A stretch of 64,000 bases of DNA from Flavobacteriales bacterium (GTDB lineage: Bacteria; Bacteroidota; Bacteroidia; NS11-12g; UBA9320). Each line of letters starts with the position of its first letter. The first letter of the stretch is position 1. Where the stretch lies: positions 310,001 to 374,000 of the forward strand of contig JACJZW010000002.1 in assembly GCA_020635355.1 (NCBI GenBank), written 5' to 3'. Below, one piece after another: positions 1-9,963 of this stretch. A model generated the notes under the pieces. That model ran no database searches. It saw only the letters and a program-made list of their open reading frames with translations, and was not told the DNA's origin. The translations under genes were made by a program, and so were the position numbers.

Positions 1-9
1 ATGTTACAA

Positions 10-240
10 CGTTCAGTTCCGCCGAAAGCTGAATTTTCCAGACGTTGATGATTGAATCCACGAACAACCGTAACTTACCTCCGGGGAGGGGGATTTGGTA
101 CCCTAACCTCTTTTGATGAAGGATCATTTACATTCAGTAAAAAAGGCTTCGCGTTTGGTTATCGTTTGAACCTTTTTTTTCTGAATTCAATGTCACTGGA
201 GCATTCCTGGGTTCATCTTTAAGGTGTTGTAGATTCTTTT
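10..240. repeat. dispersed intergenic repeat, copy 1
   Basis: The best conserved part (10-107) starts with cgttcag, runs through gttgatgattgaatccacg and ends in taacttacctccggggaggg and taccctaacc. It is nearly identical to 328-427 and recognisable at 22877-22953 plus 24162 onward. Beyond that the similarity weakens into T-rich DNA containing ctgaattcaa. It contains the inverted repeat cctcc-gg-ggagg, the site entered by the IS110 element in copy 3. It encodes no evident protein. Confidence 0.75.
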
Positions 241-327
241 CTTTTTCCTTCTCACCAACAATATTCGGTACCTACATTCTGCCATCCGATTGTTCCCCTT
301 CCCTCATCCCTGATTCCCACTGATCAT

Positions 328-525
328 CGTTCAGTTCCTCCGAACGCTGAATTTTCTATACGTTGATGATTGAATCCACGAACAACCGTAACTTACCTCC
401 GGGGAGGGGGACTTGGTACCCTAACCTTTTTTACCAAACTTCCTTTATCGTTGGGTGAATTAGTTCTGCGTTCGGTCATTATTCGGAGCCTTCTTTTCTG
501 AATTCAACGAACATTTTGAGACTTT
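328..525. repeat. dispersed intergenic repeat, copy 2
   Basis: This copy lies 318 bp after copy 1 and matches it almost base for base over its first 100 bases. The later part (gttgggtgaattagttctgcg, then ttttctgaattcaa) also resembles the DNA to the right of the IS110 element (24190-24290). Two similar copies this close together point to a mobile or slowly amplifying non-coding unit, but the sequence gives no mechanism. Confidence 0.75.
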
Positions 526-679
526 CCAAAGTCTGATTCTCCGGTTTCTTATCAATATACACACTCTTTAATTTCCCGGTTGTCTATTTAACAATTGTAC
601 TTTTCTTTAGTACCTCTTATCTACTGAAGATCTGTGATTCAATCCGTTTAAAGGAATAATTGATCTACATTAGCTCAGT

Positions 680-1303
680 ATGAAAGTTTCAGTAATGTAT
701 TGTGTACTTGGTTTGATTGCTTTCGCATTGCTTCTTTCTGCTTGTTCCAGGAGGTATGCTGGATTGACCAATAACAGCTTTTTGAAACAGCGGTTGTCTA
801 AAAACCGGTTTGAGGAAAGGGGCATGCCAATCCTGAAGTTAGTTGAGGTTAATGAGAGATCTTTTTTGCTCTCTGACTCAATCACCAATCAGCATAAAGG
901 TTTTGTTGTCGATTATATGTTGCACTTTACAAGTAAAAGCCAACCTGCGCTTGTAGCGAACAACGATCAACTTTCAATTGAGCGATCTGAAATTAAGAAT
1001 GAAGGAATAACACCGGTCAAGGTGAATACAAGTGCACCCATTAAAATGGGTTTGAAATCGCGCAGTTTAACAAACAAGAACAAAAAAGCGCGGCCAACCA
1101 CCGCTCAAAAGGAGGGGGCCAACTATGCGATTTTTGTTTTTCTGATTTTGATCGTGTTCTGTGTTTATATGCTTAACCGGTTTTACTGGAATATCGCCCT
1201 GGCTCCGGGAGTGGCGGAATTACTGCTTATTTTGTTCCTGTTTGTGATCGTTCTCATTTTTGTGATGATTTGGTTCAACATCAATCTCATTGGCTATTTC
1301 TGA
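680..1303 (+). CDS. predicted lipoprotein with two C-terminal membrane helices
   Basis: A 207-residue protein of unknown function. The N-terminus is a lipoprotein signal with lipobox LLSAC near residues 18-22, followed by a basic SRRY patch. The middle is hydrophilic and basic. Two hydrophobic segments lie near residues 149-168 and 178-203, separated by a short polar loop. It has the same layout as the proteins at 1397-1981 and 7751-8335 and the dead copy at 7105-7702, so these form a local paralogous family, although this member is the most diverged. A lipidated N-terminus joined to a membrane hairpin suggests an envelope protein; nothing in the sequence indicates a catalytic role. Confidence 0.7.
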   Translation: MKVSVMYCVLGLIAFALLLSACSRRYAGLTNNSFLKQRLSKNRFEERGMPILKLVEVNERSFLLSDSITNQHKGFVVDYMLHFTSKSQPALVANNDQLSIERSEIKNEGITPVKVNTSAPIKMGLKSRSLTNKNKKARPTTAQKEGANYAIFVFLILIVFCVYMLNRFYWNIALAPGVAELLLILFLFVIVLIFVMIWFNINLIGYF

Positions 1304-1396
1304 ACCGGGTTGATTCATGGGAATCGTACAATTCATGCCATATCCTCTACATGATTTTTAGCAAATCCGTATCTTGCATTCATCCAACAGTGTGAG

Positions 1397-1981
1397 ATGC
1401 GTAATATCCTTGTCCTCTTGGTTCTAGCAATTTGTATTCAGGCTTGTTCTCCAAGAAGATACTCGTCAAGAACAACATGGTTCAACCGAACTTCAAAATC
1501 AGAAGTTGTTAAGCAAAAAAGCGATGTTTCCGTTGATCATGAGTTTGTATCACCTGAAAGTACCATTCTCGAGGTTGTTGCAAAAGATCATGATGTTAAA
1601 TCATTGGATGATACTAAGCACCTTCCAAACGTGATTGATTCGATTGCAGATAATTTCACGATAATCAACCTATATACCCAATTCAAGAGAGTCGCAGATC
1701 CATCGTTGATATCTGTGGTTAAGAAACCTGAAGGATTTAAACACCGACTAAAGGTTCTTAAGAAACCGAGGCATAAAACAAAACAGCAGGACGATACGCT
1801 TTTAGGTATTCTAATCATCATTGTGGTGATCGCCTGGATCTTTGGAATTATCCTTCTTCTGAACCACTTCTTTTTTCACATGGCAATGAAGGAATTGATG
1901 CGGTCCATTCTCGCAGCGTTTTTTGGAATTCTCATATTATCGCTTCTGATCGTTCTGATTATTGGGCCCGACTCAATCTAG
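1397..1981 (+). CDS. predicted lipoprotein with two C-terminal membrane helices (paralogue)
   Basis: A 194-residue paralogue of the preceding gene. It has a short signal with the lipobox-like sequence IQAC at residues 14-17, followed by SPRRYSSRT, then a hydrophilic middle rich in Lys and Asp. Two C-terminal hydrophobic segments lie near residues 134-158 and 165-190; the first ends in LNHFFFHMAM, very like LNHLFFHMST in the decayed copy and LNALFFHLSM in the 7751 gene. This conserved junction defines the family. The function is unknown. It is separated from the first copy by 93 bp and may have its own promoter (TATCTTGC near 1370). Confidence 0.7.
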   Translation: MRNILVLLVLAICIQACSPRRYSSRTTWFNRTSKSEVVKQKSDVSVDHEFVSPESTILEVVAKDHDVKSLDDTKHLPNVIDSIADNFTIINLYTQFKRVADPSLISVVKKPEGFKHRLKVLKKPRHKTKQQDDTLLGILIIIVVIAWIFGIILLLNHFFFHMAMKELMRSILAAFFGILILSLLIVLIIGPDSI

Positions 1982-2057
1982 CATACTGATTCTAATTTGT
2001 TGGATCTTCATATAGCCCTCCGTGAGCGGATATGTTTTAGGATAATGAATCAACGGA

Positions 2058-5000
2058 TTAGTGAAACACATTAATGGTACCTTTAAACTCATAATGCTCT
2101 CCAAAGATGTCTACAATTTTCAGCGTATAAACGTAGACTCCAGAGTTTAAATCATTTGGAATTATCGAATTGGGATCTTTGGAATCAGCTACTTTTCTTC
2201 CCCAACGGTCAAAAAGTAAAAACTCCATTCTATCTATGAGTTGTGCAGGATGAATGTGATAATCGTCATTAAATCCATCGGAATTTGGACTAAACGCAGT
2301 GGGAATGTAGAATTCGATTTGTTTCGTGACAACAATGCTCATTTCAAAAGTATCTGAACATCCGTTTGTTGTTCTCACAACCAAATGCACCAGGTGGTCT
2401 CCGGGTAAACCATATTCAAATGCAACGGTTTCATCATCGTTCCTAACCGCAGGTTCACCATCAAAACTCCAGTAATTTTCATCGTTGTGTGTTGATTGGT
2501 TATCGATCAGGTACTCGAACGAATTTGTTGGATTCAACTTTCCTTCTTCAAACAAAGCAATGGGTTTAGGGAAAGTTTGAGTGACCACTGAACTTGAATC
2601 CGAGCACCCTCCGTTATCTGCTCGCAGACGTATTTGATAGATCCCCGGATTGTAATTATGTGTCAAAATCGGAGTAAAGCTTTGGTTTTGCGTGAATTGA
2701 TTATCACCCCAATTAATTGAGAACAATGTTGAATCTGTGTAAGATGTACTTTTATTAATAAAGGTAACTTGTCCGGGAAAGCAAATAGAATCAGCCTCGG
2801 CATTTACGGTTGGTTTCGGAATGATATTGATTCGATGCGAAGTGCTGTCCAAACAACCGTTTGTGGTTTCAGTGAACAACCAAATTTCGTTGATTCCCAA
2901 GGGTAAACTGCCGTCGACCATAAAGGATGTCCCGGTAGAAGTTTGATTACTCACTTTCCAGCGATAGGTTACATCATTTGAAATTGAGGCTGGTTCAATA
3001 GTCTCGGATTCATTATCACACAATTCCTCCGACATATTAAAGTTAGCTTGCTCATGAGGGTGAATACGAACAACAACCTTAGAAGAATCACTACACGTTC
3101 CAATTCCTTTTGCGAATAGGGAAACAGGGAATTCACCCACTTTGGTGAACCTGTGATTTACCACGCTGTCTGTTGAACTTTTTCCATCGTAACTCCAAAT
3201 GATGTATTCGTGCGGATTTCTGATCGTATATCCAAACTGTACTTCAGCATCTGAAAGACACGACTCGAGTTTGCTGGGAATGATCTGAAGTACAGGCCCT
3301 TTCACCACATCAACAGATTTCATAGTGGTATCTGTACATCCATAAATATCTGTTGTGAGTAGCTTTATCACAAACAGACCTGAATCCGGAAATTGATGTT
3401 TGAAGCTAGCTAGATCTGAGGTAAAACCATCGCCTAGATCAAACTGGAGATTATCAATGACACCCTTCCAGGTTGTTGATTTGTCCTCAATCAAAAGTGA
3501 ATCGGCTTCACATATTTTGTCAAATTCAATGTCAAAGGCAGCGGTTGGCTGAATACCGGCTGTTATGTTTAGACTGAGGGAATCACTACAAATTTCATTG
3601 GTAGCTTTAATTCGGAGATTAAACGATCCCGGCACATATTGATGAGAATTCGATAAACGATCACTGCTCAAAATCTCGCTGGCGCCATCGCCCCAAACCC
3701 AATGAATTGAATCGGCTTTGCCAAATCCTCGGCTGTGTTTCAAATCAATGTTAAAATCAACTTGTACAGAGTCGATACAAAACAGACTATCGGAATAGAA
3801 ATTCAAGCTTGGTATACTCAACACCTCTGCCACCAGTGAATCAGAATGTGTTTTGCAACCCTCTGATGTTGTGTGAAGGCAATACACAAGATCGTTGTGC
3901 TTTATGGAATCTGAGTTATATGATCCCGAGGAGCTTGAAACCAGTGTATCGTTTATATAAAAATCATTGCTTGCATAGTTTATCGAAGATGATACATCAA
4001 ACGTTTGTCCTGCACAAATTGGAATTGTACTGGAAATGAGAGTGCTGGTTTCAGGGCGTTGAATTTCGATATTCCTGAAATAGGAGGATTCAAACATTAC
4101 AGTGTGAATTGCTGTAGTTCGGATACGTATCACATAGCCGTTTCCTGATGGAAGTGTTGCCGGTACATTCAAAGAAAATGTATCGGTTTGCGCATTGGTA
4201 GTAATTGTGTCGATAGGAGTGAATGTGGCATAACTACCGGAACTGTCAGTAATTTCTAAAATGTAATGATTGTTTTGCTCAGGCTGAAAATGCGCGACGA
4301 ATGGAATTTCGAATCGATCTTCGGCACAGTAAAAATGCCTGGTTGTATCGGTGAATTCAGTAGGAGATTTAAAATGATTGATTTGAGTGTTGGTGATAAC
4401 AACATCCTCAAGATCGAAATAGATTCCAGCTTTATTGCGAACAAACTGAGGCTCAAAGATGGTGTCGTATAGTTGATAACTGAACGATACATGTCCCCGG
4501 CTGCCGGCTTCATCAACTGATTTTGGTGGAAGATTTGCGTAGTTGGAGTTGAGAATTAGAATATTGTCCTGGATTATATGCGTGAAAGGATGACTTGATC
4601 CGAGTATTTTAAAAGTTGAGGGATCAAGATTTTTCGGCAAGGTATCAAGAATGAATACCTGAATTGCATTGGCCGTTCCCTCGTTTTGAAATTCAACGGT
4701 ATAGACTAGCTCGCGATTGTCTACAGTAAAGATACTATCCGGAGTTGCGGATTTAATGTTTGGGTCATATGGTGCAACAACTTTGAGCTGTTTCTCATCG
4801 CGATTGTTGCTGTGATCAGTGTCTTCAAGAAGCACGGCTGAATCCGATTGAACCCGGCACCAGATTGTATCTCTAGTGTTAAGTGAACTTGTTTTTAAAT
4901 ACAGGCGAAAATGATATGATTGTTTGGGTTGAAGATGTAAGACCCTTCTCGAAAACTGACCTCCACCCAAACTGTCCCAGCCCGCTGTGCTTTTGGCCGA

Positions 5001-7013
5001 ATCAACCAGGCCAGAAGGTAGAATCGCAGAAATGAATGTAGTATCTATCGCCTTTGTTCCGATATTTTCAACCTTGATAACCGCATAACAGTCATCACCT
5101 TTTCGCACAGTTGATCCGCTGTTGTACACAACACTTACATTCAGGTCTGAACGCGGTATTGGCTTTAAGAGGAAATCATCCGTATATGCTGTCTCATTTG
5201 CATTTAAGGTTAGCTGAAACGTGGTAGCACAATTCGCCACAAAGGAGCTTGTGTCGTTTATAAGTCGGACGGTGTACGTTCCAGGAGAAACAGGAAACAG
5301 GAAGAACCCATTTAAGTCAGTGGTTACCACATGATTTCCTGGTGTGAGTTTTAGCTGTTGAAACGGTATTGGTTTTCCTGAGTTGATACAGGAATCAGAA
5401 TCCTTATAAACATATCCGGCTATTCCAGGTTTTATCTTTGAGTGAAGATTTACATAGCGTGTTGAGTCCTTTGGCACATAAACATGAATGGTGTCGCATG
5501 CCTGCTCATACCATGCAGAAGGAAGCAGTTTGAATACGTGTAAACCAGTGTCGGTACACAGGCCAAATGTACCATCAGGGTGTGTAGTGAAGTACTTAAG
5601 CTTGTCGGTTTTCATACCCATCTTTCTTGGGTGCAGATGTTTTCCTTCACCGGTATCCAGTTGGCAGTTCAGATTGGTGTCGTTTTGAATTTGACCAAAA
5701 ATTCTTCCTTCCGCAACTGTGGTGTCAAAGAAGACGGAATAAACTCGCTGAGTCACTCCCATCAAAGGGCAGTTATTGTCATTAACCTGGGCAATTATCC
5801 GAAGAGGTTTGTTGACATAATCGGCAAGATTAATTTGGTTTAAATCCAAACATACCCTGGCAGATTGATGAAGCGCCTTGGGGGAAACAATATTCATGGA
5901 TACTCCGGGTGGGAGAGAAAGCATATCAAATTTGACTGAATCAGGTGGTGGTATTGATTGAGGAGGGGGCGGTATTTTAACCTTGTCGTCTGTTGTAATT
6001 GTAAAACAATATCCCTGGCTAATCTGACAAGGCGTACTTTTGATTTTGAAGGAATATGGAGGGTCCAGAATTGGTGCATTGTTTCCGGCACAAGTCTTCG
6101 TTACGAATTGCATATCTCTTCGGGATGTGCTTATTAGCTGATAGGTGCCTGAAGTGTCTTTTCTCCATTCCTCAACCTCCAGAACGGCAACGGTTATTTC
6201 GTCACATTTAGTTGGGGTGAATATCAAATCTCCGTTTTCAGAATCAAGGTAGATACCAATCGGAGGTCGGGCATTGGGATTAACTGTTCCTTTACCCGTT
6301 GGATCATAGGCCTTGAAAGGTTTAAGATGTGTATACTTACCACTATATCCGATGTTAGAGTTCCAGGCCTTTAACGGATGAGCAAACTTGTATGCCAGGG
6401 AATCGTTATCATAATAGTCGGTTGCCCCAACCTGAGTATATACTGGCTGATTGCAGCATAACATGCCGATTGGTGGCGTTAGGAACTGTGGTGAATTGTT
6501 AACCGGGGCAAGACAAACATCAAACTTTACATACGTGTAAAAATTTTGATTAGCTGATCCAGTTGTTATGTCACTGTTCCTGCAACACAAGCTCGTTTCT
6601 AAAATAAACTCACACTGACTGCCGCCAGATAAAAGAGCATTGTAGGGTGAAGTATTAAAGTTGATTTTGGTTTCATAAACATGTGCTTCTATGCCGTTAC
6701 CTGCGCCATACGTATTTTTTGGATTACAAGGGTTTCCGGATTTGGAACAGACCGGTGTGATATCAGAAATGGATATTAAGCTGAGAGACACTGAGGCAAC
6801 TGAAGAACCATTTGCCTGGCGAATTCTTGTTTCCTTTGTTGGGTTCGAAAACGGAACTCCTTTGCAACTGCGATAATAGGTTAATCTAAAGGTGTATGCT
6901 TTAGCCGAATCACATGTATAGCTGATATCTGCACCCATAACGTGGGTGGCCTTTGCTATTGGAGCAACAAGAAGCGCAGATAAAAGTAGTATAAGAGTGG
7001 TTAGGTTTTTCAT
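2058..7013 (-). CDS. giant T9SS type-B sorted surface protein (PKD-rich)
   Basis: A 1651-residue secreted protein. Residues 1-22 are a signal peptide ending in AKA, followed by THVMGADISYTC, an opening seen in many large Bacteroidota surface proteins. Residues of about 440-610 contain SdrD/carboxypeptidase-regulatory-like beta domains, and about 630-870 hold DUF11-like repeats with the motif YTVEFQNEGTANA. The part from about 1080 to 1560 carries several PKD-like modules (for example WVWGDGA and FDLGDGF). The last 80 residues, starting FYIPTAFSPNSDGFNDDY, match the gliding-motility-associated type-B sorting domain used for export by the type IX system. Likely an adhesin or surface-layer protein; the ligand is unknown. 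It runs opposite to the flanking lipoprotein genes. Confidence 0.85.
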   Translation of the reverse strand: MKNLTTLILLLSALLVAPIAKATHVMGADISYTCDSAKAYTFRLTYYRSCKGVPFSNPTKETRIRQANGSSVASVSLSLISISDITPVCSKSGNPCNPKNTYGAGNGIEAHVYETKINFNTSPYNALLSGGSQCEFILETSLCCRNSDITTGSANQNFYTYVKFDVCLAPVNNSPQFLTPPIGMLCCNQPVYTQVGATDYYDNDSLAYKFAHPLKAWNSNIGYSGKYTHLKPFKAYDPTGKGTVNPNARPPIGIYLDSENGDLIFTPTKCDEITVAVLEVEEWRKDTSGTYQLISTSRRDMQFVTKTCAGNNAPILDPPYSFKIKSTPCQISQGYCFTITTDDKVKIPPPPQSIPPPDSVKFDMLSLPPGVSMNIVSPKALHQSARVCLDLNQINLADYVNKPLRIIAQVNDNNCPLMGVTQRVYSVFFDTTVAEGRIFGQIQNDTNLNCQLDTGEGKHLHPRKMGMKTDKLKYFTTHPDGTFGLCTDTGLHVFKLLPSAWYEQACDTIHVYVPKDSTRYVNLHSKIKPGIAGYVYKDSDSCINSGKPIPFQQLKLTPGNHVVTTDLNGFFLFPVSPGTYTVRLINDTSSFVANCATTFQLTLNANETAYTDDFLLKPIPRSDLNVSVVYNSGSTVRKGDDCYAVIKVENIGTKAIDTTFISAILPSGLVDSAKSTAGWDSLGGGQFSRRVLHLQPKQSYHFRLYLKTSSLNTRDTIWCRVQSDSAVLLEDTDHSNNRDEKQLKVVAPYDPNIKSATPDSIFTVDNRELVYTVEFQNEGTANAIQVFILDTLPKNLDPSTFKILGSSHPFTHIIQDNILILNSNYANLPPKSVDEAGSRGHVSFSYQLYDTIFEPQFVRNKAGIYFDLEDVVITNTQINHFKSPTEFTDTTRHFYCAEDRFEIPFVAHFQPEQNNHYILEITDSSGSYATFTPIDTITTNAQTDTFSLNVPATLPSGNGYVIRIRTTAIHTVMFESSYFRNIEIQRPETSTLISSTIPICAGQTFDVSSSINYASNDFYINDTLVSSSSGSYNSDSIKHNDLVYCLHTTSEGCKTHSDSLVAEVLSIPSLNFYSDSLFCIDSVQVDFNIDLKHSRGFGKADSIHWVWGDGASEILSSDRLSNSHQYVPGSFNLRIKATNEICSDSLSLNITAGIQPTAAFDIEFDKICEADSLLIEDKSTTWKGVIDNLQFDLGDGFTSDLASFKHQFPDSGLFVIKLLTTDIYGCTDTTMKSVDVVKGPVLQIIPSKLESCLSDAEVQFGYTIRNPHEYIIWSYDGKSSTDSVVNHRFTKVGEFPVSLFAKGIGTCSDSSKVVVRIHPHEQANFNMSEELCDNESETIEPASISNDVTYRWKVSNQTSTGTSFMVDGSLPLGINEIWLFTETTNGCLDSTSHRINIIPKPTVNAEADSICFPGQVTFINKSTSYTDSTLFSINWGDNQFTQNQSFTPILTHNYNPGIYQIRLRADNGGCSDSSSVVTQTFPKPIALFEEGKLNPTNSFEYLIDNQSTHNDENYWSFDGEPAVRNDDETVAFEYGLPGDHLVHLVVRTTNGCSDTFEMSIVVTKQIEFYIPTAFSPNSDGFNDDYHIHPAQLIDRMEFLLFDRWGRKVADSKDPNSIIPNDLNSGVYVYTLKIVDIFGEHYEFKGTINVFH

Positions 7014-7104
7014 GGTGAGTTACATGTGAAACAAATATTGCGAAATATCCCGGCAAGATCAATTAACCGAGCTATTTGTTATCTTGCTTCACAAATGAAT
7101 TGAT

Positions 7105-7702
7105 ATGATCAGAATGTTTCTGGCTCTGTCCTTGATGATGTTGATTTAATCCTGTTCTCAAAGACTATATCGTCATAGAACCATAAATGTGTTTGCAACT
7201 CATCTGGGTGTGAGCAAATCGGATCAATCGAATAAGCAACCGTTGCGTGCTGTTAAACAAAAGGTGGATGTACCTCAGCTGTTGGCAAAGTCTTCCGACT
7301 TATAAAGTCTTCCGACTTATTTGGATTTGATGCCACCTCTAATGGTACATTGAAAATGGATGTGAAGCAGGCATTTAAAAGTGTCTTTGTGAGTGAATCG
7401 GATCGTATTAAAACCAAGCTATCGGAAAAGAAGGAGAAGTTTAAAAGATTAACTTCTCCCATAAAGAGGCAATTGGTCAAGCGACAATTAAAGCAACATC
7501 CCGGAAATAAACAGAGTGATGCTCTTTAACCGTTTTGGCACTGATACTTCTACTGGCATTTTTTGTTGGATTTCTGTTTCTCCTGAACCATCTATTCTTT
7601 CACATGTCAACTGCCGAATTTGGAAGGTCGTTGCTTGCAATTCCGGTTGGAATCCTGATTGTGGCTTTATTAATTGTGATTATTGATGGTCCGATCGGTT
7701 GA
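7105..7702 (+). pseudogene. decayed copy of the two-helix lipoprotein family
   Basis: Reading from ATG 7105 gives MIRMFLALSLMMLI, a stop (TAA, codon 15), then SCSQRLYRHRTINVFA, which matches SACSHRLYRHRTINVLA in the gene at 7751. A perfect 17-bp tandem duplication (7287-7303 and 7304-7320) shifts the frame, and a further one-base shift lies near 7527. The final frame still encodes the family's C-terminal hairpin, including LNHLFFHMSTAEF, and ends with TGA at 7700-7702. Three independent lesions make this a true pseudogene rather than one sequencing error. It is closest to the gene 49 bp downstream, so it probably arose by tandem duplication. Confidence 0.85.
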
Positions 7703-7750
7703 GGCTTCGGGTTGGTGAAAAATGATTGGATTCCTTTTATTTGAATACAT

Positions 7751-8335
7751 ATGATGAGCAGAATACTCCTGGCACTCGCACTGGTTTCAATATTTTCGGC
7801 GTGTTCTCACCGTCTTTACAGGCATCGGACAATTAATGTCCTTGCCCGACAATCAAAAGTTCAGAAGGCAGAAACAGGTTTTGGTATGATTGGTCAAAAA
7901 AATCAACCAACTATTGAGATTCCCTCAATTACACCAATGGATGAATCGGCGTCATTTGCCTTTCTGCAACATGTTCCGGATTCAGTTAATATGAATGCGG
8001 TATTAGCCCTGAAGCTTGCTTATTCATGGACGTCGGCGCTGAACAAATCCAACTTCCGGATCACTACACCAGTCACTAAAAAGCTGTTTAAACCTGTTTA
8101 CAAGAAACTGGCTAGAAAGAAAATCCTCTTCAAACCGGAGGCCCATAAAGGCGATAATGGTGATCTCATTTTAGGTTTAATAGTACTGCTAATCCTGGCG
8201 GTATTATTTGTGTTGCTCCTGAATGCCTTGTTTTTTCACCTCAGCATGGCCGAGCTTTGGGGGAAAATTGCAAACGCACTTCTGTTTTCCGCCATTCTTG
8301 TTTTGGTAATCCTGCTGATGGGAACTTGCAATTAA
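7751..8335 (+). CDS. predicted lipoprotein with two C-terminal membrane helices (paralogue)
   Basis: A 194-residue member of the local family. The signal has lipobox-like FSAC at residues 15-18, then SHRLYRHRT. The middle is hydrophilic and basic near residues 110-135 (KKLFKPVYKKLARKK). Two hydrophobic C-terminal segments lie near residues 140-165 and 172-192, joined by LNALFFHLSMAEL. The function is unknown. Its stop codon overlaps that of the convergent acyl-CoA carboxylase gene by two bases. It is the intact sister of the pseudogene at 7105-7702. Confidence 0.7.
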   Translation: MMSRILLALALVSIFSACSHRLYRHRTINVLARQSKVQKAETGFGMIGQKNQPTIEIPSITPMDESASFAFLQHVPDSVNMNAVLALKLAYSWTSALNKSNFRITTPVTKKLFKPVYKKLARKKILFKPEAHKGDNGDLILGLIVLLILAVLFVLLLNALFFHLSMAELWGKIANALLFSAILVLVILLMGTCN

Positions 8336-9963
8336 GTTTGCAGCACTCCTACATTAAATCGCTCAACCGGAGCATGGTTCGCCATTTCAATTCCATTGGA
8401 AATCCAGGAACGTGTGTCGGCCGGATCAATAATCGCGTCAACCCATAAACGTGCAGCGGCGTAATACGGCGTGGTTTGTTCATCGTATCGGGAAATGATC
8501 TTATCAAGAAGCTTTTTTTCGTCTTCCGGAGTGATCTCTTTCCCAGCCTTTTGCAGACTGGCTTTTTCGATTTGAAGTAAAACCTTTGCAGCCTGCTCAC
8601 CACCCATAACAGCAATTTTTGCACTTGGCCACGCCACAATTAACCTTGGGTCATACGCCTTTCCACACATCGCATAGTTTCCTGCTCCGTAGCTATTCCC
8701 AACTACCACAGTAAACTTAGGTACGGTTGAGTTGCTCATGGCATTCACCATTTTGGCACCATCCTTAATAATACCACCCTCCTCGGATCTTGAGCCAACC
8801 ATAAATCCGGTTACATCCTGAAGGAATACCAAGGGAATTTTCTTTTGGTTACAGTTCATGATGAAACGAGCTGCTTTGTCGGCCGAATCAGAATAGATAA
8901 CACCGCCAAATTGCATCTCACCTTTCTTGTTTCGAACCAGTTCCCTGTTGTTGGCAACAATGCCAACTGCCCAACCATCAATTCGGGCGTATCCGCATTG
9001 AATGGTTTTGCCATAGGTTGCTTTGTACGGTTTGAAGGAATCTTTATCAACGAGTGAATTGATCAAATCTATTGAAGCATACGGTTTGCTACGTTCAGCC
9101 GGAAGGATGCCATATATGTCTTCACCACGACTTGGTTCAATGGATTCTATCCTGTCAAATCCAGCCGATTCCGGAGCTCCGATCTTGTCCATTATATGTC
9201 GGATGTGATCCAGACAGGCTTCATCATTTGGAAAACGATCATCAATAACACCGGATATATCGGTTTGTGTAACGGAGCCTCCAAGAGTTTCATTGTCTAT
9301 ATCTTCTCCAATGGCGGCCTTTACCAGGTATGATCCTGCGAGGAAGATTGAACCTGTTTTGTCCACAATCAACGCTTCGTCGCTCATTATTGGTAGATAG
9401 GCACCTCCGGCAACACAGCTCCCCATTACCGCTGCTATCTGGATGATACCCATACTGCTCATCACAGCATTGTTTCTGAATATCCTGCCAAAGTGTTCTT
9501 TATCCGGAAAAATTTCATCCTGCATTGGGAGGTACACTCCGGCACTATCAACGAGATAAATGATTGGAATCCGGTTTTCCATAGCAATTTCCTGGAAGCG
9601 AAGATTCTTCTTTCCGGTAATTGGAAACCACGCACCGGCTTTAACAGTGGCGTCGTTGGCAACAATCAAACAGGTTCTGCCGCATACTTTGGTAATTCCT
9701 CCCACAACACCTCCGGCAGGGCAGCCTCCCTGATCCGGGTACATATCATATCCAGCAAATGCACCGATTTCCAGAAATTCGGCATCCTTGTCTTTCAAAT
9801 ATTCAATTCGCTCTCTGGCCAAAAGTTTTCCCTTTGCCTTTTGCTTTCCTGCTGCTTTGTCGCCACCTCCTTTTTCGATGACTGCAAATCTCCGGCGCAT
9901 TGAAGAAACCAGTAGTTTCTGACTGTCTTCGTTCTTATTAAACTCCAGATCCTGTTGATTCAT
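8332..9963 (-). CDS. acyl-CoA carboxylase, carboxyltransferase (beta) subunit, methylcrotonyl-CoA type
   Basis: A 543-residue carboxyltransferase of the crotonase-like ClpP fold. It moves carboxyl from carboxybiotin to an acyl-CoA and works with a biotin-carrying alpha subunit, which is not in this window. Visible features: GKLLARERIEYL (about 44-55), GGVVGGI and ANDATVKAGAWFPITGKKN in the N-terminal half, the oxyanion-type Gly-rich stretch GSCVAGGAYLP (about 182-192), and in the C-terminal half GNSYGAGNYAMCGKAYDPR. Length and sequence style match methylcrotonyl-CoA carboxylase beta of leucine breakdown better than propionyl-CoA carboxylase, but the substrate is inferred. A TAnnTTTG box (9968-9975, minus strand) ends only 4 bases before the ATG. 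Confidence 0.88.
   Translation of the reverse strand: MNQQDLEFNKNEDSQKLLVSSMRRRFAVIEKGGGDKAAGKQKAKGKLLARERIEYLKDKDAEFLEIGAFAGYDMYPDQGGCPAGGVVGGITKVCGRTCLIVANDATVKAGAWFPITGKKNLRFQEIAMENRIPIIYLVDSAGVYLPMQDEIFPDKEHFGRIFRNNAVMSSMGIIQIAAVMGSCVAGGAYLPIMSDEALIVDKTGSIFLAGSYLVKAAIGEDIDNETLGGSVTQTDISGVIDDRFPNDEACLDHIRHIMDKIGAPESAGFDRIESIEPSRGEDIYGILPAERSKPYASIDLINSLVDKDSFKPYKATYGKTIQCGYARIDGWAVGIVANNRELVRNKKGEMQFGGVIYSDSADKAARFIMNCNQKKIPLVFLQDVTGFMVGSRSEEGGIIKDGAKMVNAMSNSTVPKFTVVVGNSYGAGNYAMCGKAYDPRLIVAWPSAKIAVMGGEQAAKVLLQIEKASLQKAGKEITPEDEKKLLDKIISRYDEQTTPYYAAARLWVDAIIDPADTRSWISNGIEMANHAPVERFNVGVLQT

Larger units (their letters stand above)
1..679. other. gene-free region with two repeat copies
   Basis: No open reading frame with a recognisable product was found here. 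The stretch holds two copies of a dispersed repeat (annotated separately) separated by pyrimidine-rich DNA (about 225-320), and the leader of the first lipoprotein gene. Any gene to the left lies outside the window. Confidence 0.6.

Noticed and set aside
9493..9903. 136-residue plus-strand frame
   Set aside because: Antisense to the acyl-CoA carboxylase gene, which has clear family motifs.
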